A stretch of 6,090 nt of DNA, taken from assembly GCA_030018745.1 (NCBI GenBank), contig JASEHB010000167.1, forward strand, positions 1 through 6,090, in the 5' to 3' direction. A program made the position numbers and the translations under genes. The notes under the pieces are model-generated. The model searched no databases, had not been told where the DNA came from, and was given only the letters and a program-made list of their open reading frames with translations. Below, piece after piece: positions 4,000-6,090 of the stretch. Source of the stretch: Desulfatibacillaceae bacterium. GTDB taxonomy: Bacteria > Desulfobacterota > Desulfobacteria > Desulfobacterales > Desulfatibacillaceae. The first letter of the stretch is position 1, and every line of letters starts with the position of its first letter.

Positions 4000-5967
4000 G
4001 GCATCAAGCTTCTGGCGGTCCTCCATGCTCATGAGCACGCGCTCGCGGGTCTTGTCCAGACCAAGAGCCTTGCGCTTCTTGTCAATGTGCTCAATCATCA
4101 TGCGGGCCATTTCGTAGGGGTCGGGGGTGAATCCCCACTTGCCCATGCCCTGTTTTTCCAGACCCTCAAAGAGCAGTTTGTGGAACTTGGTGCCTTCAAT
4201 AATGGGGAATGTTACCCCGAACACGGTGAAAACGCCCGAAGCCACAAAGTACTGGCCTATGCAGATGGCCTTTTCGCTCATCCATTCCGGGGCTGCACCT
4301 GCAACGGGCAGGTCTGCAATCGAATTTCCAAGCCCGCCGGTGCGCACCATCTCGGAAGCCGCAATGAGTATTCGGCTGTTGTCCACGCAGGAGCCAAGGC
4401 CCAGAACAGGCGGCATTCCAACGGTTTCGCAGACTTCGGCAAGCCCCTTGCCTGCAAGGTGCGCGGCTTCAGGCCGCAGAAGTCCGGCCTTGGCAAGGGC
4501 TATCTGGCTGCATCCGGTCTGGAGAACAAGCACATCATTCTTGATAAGCTCCTTTACCAGCTCAACATGCACCCAGTCCTGCTTCACCCTGGGGTTGGTG
4601 CAGCCCACAACGCCTGCCACGCCGCGAATGCGGCCGTTGATGATGTTGTCATTCAAGGGCTTGTAGGAGCCGCGGAATGAGCCGCCCAGCATGTAGTTGA
4701 TGTACTCGAAGGAAAAGCCGTGGACTCCGGTGCTCTTGTTCTTGGGAATTTCCACCCTTGCCGTGCGGTTTTTAAACCGGGTTATGGCGCGGATGACGAT
4801 TTCATCCGTGCTTTCACGCGGCTCGTGCTCGTGAAACTCGATGTGGGTCACGCCCTCGATACGGCAGCGGGGGTTGGTGGTGAAAAGCTGGGTGCCGTAG
4901 CAGTCCGCCACCTTGGCAAGGCCCTGCTGGATGCACTGCACATCAACTGCCATGGCGTCAACAGCGCCCGTGCAGATGATGGCCTCGGTGGACATGAAGT
5001 TGCCGCCATGCGGGATGCCGTGGCGCGACATCATTTCCGCGCCGGAGCAGCACATTCCCACAAGGTTTATGCCCTTTGCTCCAGCCTTTTTGGCCCCTTC
5101 AATGAGAGTTGGGTCATTCACCGAGGCTATCATGGATTCAAAGAGGCTTGGCTCGTGCCCGTGGACAATGACATTTACCTCATCCTCTTTGAGCACACCC
5201 ATGTCCACTTCCGTGACAACCGGTGAAGGCGTGCCAAAAAGAATATCGGAAATCTCGGTGGCCACCATTGAGCCGCCCCAACCGTCTGCAAGGGCTGTTC
5301 GGCTGCTCTGACGGGTTATGTTCTCGTGCTGCTGGTCAACGCCCATGTGAGTTCGGTTAAGAAGCTCCATTATCTCGCGCATGGCCCCGCGGGGAACAAG
5401 GCCGTATTTGCGCCAGGTTTCCAGGGTGGCTGGGGGGACCCTTTTGGCAAAGGGAATTTCGCCATCCACCTGGGTGTAGGTGCGCTCAAGCTCGTGGTAG
5501 AGATCCATGGCAATATCTTTGATTTCCCTGTCCTTTGTCTCAATGCCTATGGATGCAGCCACATCTTCAAGCTTCAGAGGGTCTTTTATCTGGTAGTCCG
5601 TGTTCTTGCCGGTGACAACATCCCGAAAAAGATCCAGCATGGCCATGCCGTGATCCGTGTGGGAAGCTGAACCTGTCGCCACCATGCGGGCAAAATTGCG
5701 CGACTGGATTGTGTCAATATCTGCACCGCACACGCCCACCTTGGAATAGGGGTCCTTGGAGTTGAGTCTGCACGGCCCCATTGCACAGTGCTTGCAGCAG
5801 GCGGAATCCGCACCTATGGGGCAGGCCTTCATGGACGCAGCCCTGTCAAAGGCTGTTTCCACCCCGTCAAGGCGCGCCCTGTTGAGCATCTGGGCTGTTG
5901 CCTCGCAGATTGTCCAGTCTTTCACATCCGTTTCCTTCTTGGAAACCTTGACTTCTTCCTTTGACAT
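3994..5967 (-). CDS. cooS: Anaerobic Ni-carbon monoxide dehydrogenase, catalytic subunit (CooS/AcsA type)
   Basis: A 657-residue cytosolic enzyme that interconverts CO and CO2 with low-potential electrons. In Wood-Ljungdahl organisms it partners acetyl-CoA synthase. Ligands visible, numbered from this start: D-cluster Cys49 and Cys57; B-cluster Cys58, Cys61, Cys66 and Cys80, in the CCKHCAMGPC...GVCGA pattern; C-cluster (Ni-Fe-S) His271 in HGHEP, Cys307 (GMCCSG), Cys345 (DVQCI), Cys456 (GVVGC), Cys486 (QTGCS) and Cys527 (GSCVDNSR). Acid-base residues His103 (SHTDH) and Lys566 (MSEK) are also present, so the enzyme should be active. Length and motifs, such as THMGVD and ADGWGGSM, resemble Moorella AcsA from memory. 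The start at 5967 is chosen because GGAGG lies 5 nt upstream; an in-frame ATG at 6009 would add 14 residues but has no usable ribosome site. No CooF, CooC or ACS gene follows; anything upstream is off the window. The family call is very sure, the physiological role (CO oxidation or acetyl-CoA pathway) is not. Confidence 0.97.
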   Translation of the reverse strand: MSKEEVKVSKKETDVKDWTICEATAQMLNRARLDGVETAFDRAASMKACPIGADSACCKHCAMGPCRLNSKDPYSKVGVCGADIDTIQSRNFARMVATGSASHTDHGMAMLDLFRDVVTGKNTDYQIKDPLKLEDVAASIGIETKDREIKDIAMDLYHELERTYTQVDGEIPFAKRVPPATLETWRKYGLVPRGAMREIMELLNRTHMGVDQQHENITRQSSRTALADGWGGSMVATEISDILFGTPSPVVTEVDMGVLKEDEVNVIVHGHEPSLFESMIASVNDPTLIEGAKKAGAKGINLVGMCCSGAEMMSRHGIPHGGNFMSTEAIICTGAVDAMAVDVQCIQQGLAKVADCYGTQLFTTNPRCRIEGVTHIEFHEHEPRESTDEIVIRAITRFKNRTARVEIPKNKSTGVHGFSFEYINYMLGGSFRGSYKPLNDNIINGRIRGVAGVVGCTNPRVKQDWVHVELVKELIKNDVLVLQTGCSQIALAKAGLLRPEAAHLAGKGLAEVCETVGMPPVLGLGSCVDNSRILIAASEMVRTGGLGNSIADLPVAGAAPEWMSEKAICIGQYFVASGVFTVFGVTFPIIEGTKFHKLLFEGLEKQGMGKWGFTPDPYEMARMMIEHIDKKRKALGLDKTRERVLMSMEDRQKLDAA

Positions 5968-5972
5968 CGCCA

Positions 5973-5977
5973 CCTCC
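5973..5977 (-). promoter_or_regulatory. Ribosome binding site deciding the cooS start
   Basis: GGAGG on the minus strand, 5 nt before the ATG at 5967. It lies inside the longer reading frame that opens at 6009. It therefore favours the protein beginning MSKEEVKV over the 14-residue-longer form. Confidence 0.8.
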
Positions 5978-6090
5978 ATTTGCTGGCAGAATTTTTGACA
6001 TTTTCCCATGCCCTATTCAAAGGTCATGGGCGACAGGCCTCTCCTCCCCGTTGTTGGTAATAATTCTTAACTATGATAGTAGTTATTGAC

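Noticed and set aside
4087..4680. Plus-strand open frame of 197 codons inside cooS
   Set aside because: Antisense to conserved CODH sequence containing C-cluster ligands; no motif and no independent ribosome site.
5968..6009. Fourteen-residue N-terminal extension of CODH with two Cys (MGKCQKFCQQ)
   Set aside because: No ribosome site before the ATG at 6009, whereas GGAGG precedes the ATG at 5967. The Cys residues are not part of any known CODH cluster.

Overview
The window most likely comes from an anaerobic, sulfate-reducer-like member of the Desulfobacterota (former Deltaproteobacteria), possibly Desulfobacterales. This is inferred from the gene families and not from a marker gene. The families are a nickel CO dehydrogenase resembling the Wood-Ljungdahl (AcsA) type, a short cytosolic PAS-LuxR regulator, and a CoA-transferase-like protein fused to a GNAT acetyltransferase. 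No rRNA, tRNA, CRISPR array, transposase or phage gene is visible.

Layout: all three substantial genes lie on the minus strand, so transcription runs right to left. (a) 6090-5968 is the partial upstream region of the CODH gene. (b) 5967-3994 is cooS/acsA, the catalytic Ni-CODH subunit, with every expected metal-ligand Cys/His present. (c) 3993-3624 is intergenic. It holds a hairpin over the cooS stop, a perfect 16-bp terminator-like hairpin, a good sigma70-type promoter, and a leader containing a possible 27-codon ORF and a terminator-like hairpin. (d) 3623-2697 encodes a PAS-LuxR regulator, followed by a clear intrinsic terminator. (e) 2696-2329 contains that terminator, a second good promoter and a leader of about 240 nt with competing hairpins and a perfect inverted repeat. 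(f) 2328-466 is the CoA-transferase-like/GNAT fusion gene. (g) 465-1 has no convincing gene. It holds two REP-like inverted repeats sharing identical 9-bp arms, and a possible leftward promoter near the window edge.

The three genes appear to be separate transcription units, because terminators and promoters lie between them. CODH interconverts CO and CO2, and in the Wood-Ljungdahl pathway it works with acetyl-CoA synthase. The fusion protein joins an acyl-CoA-handling fold to a Pat-like protein-acetyltransferase domain. A shared theme of acetyl-CoA metabolism and its control is therefore plausible, but that link is inference from proximity.

The most interesting points are: the fusion protein has Gln where CoA-transferases carry their catalytic Glu, which suggests an acyl-CoA-sensing acetyltransferase built like Pat but on a different fold; and the regulator gene has an attenuator-like leader.
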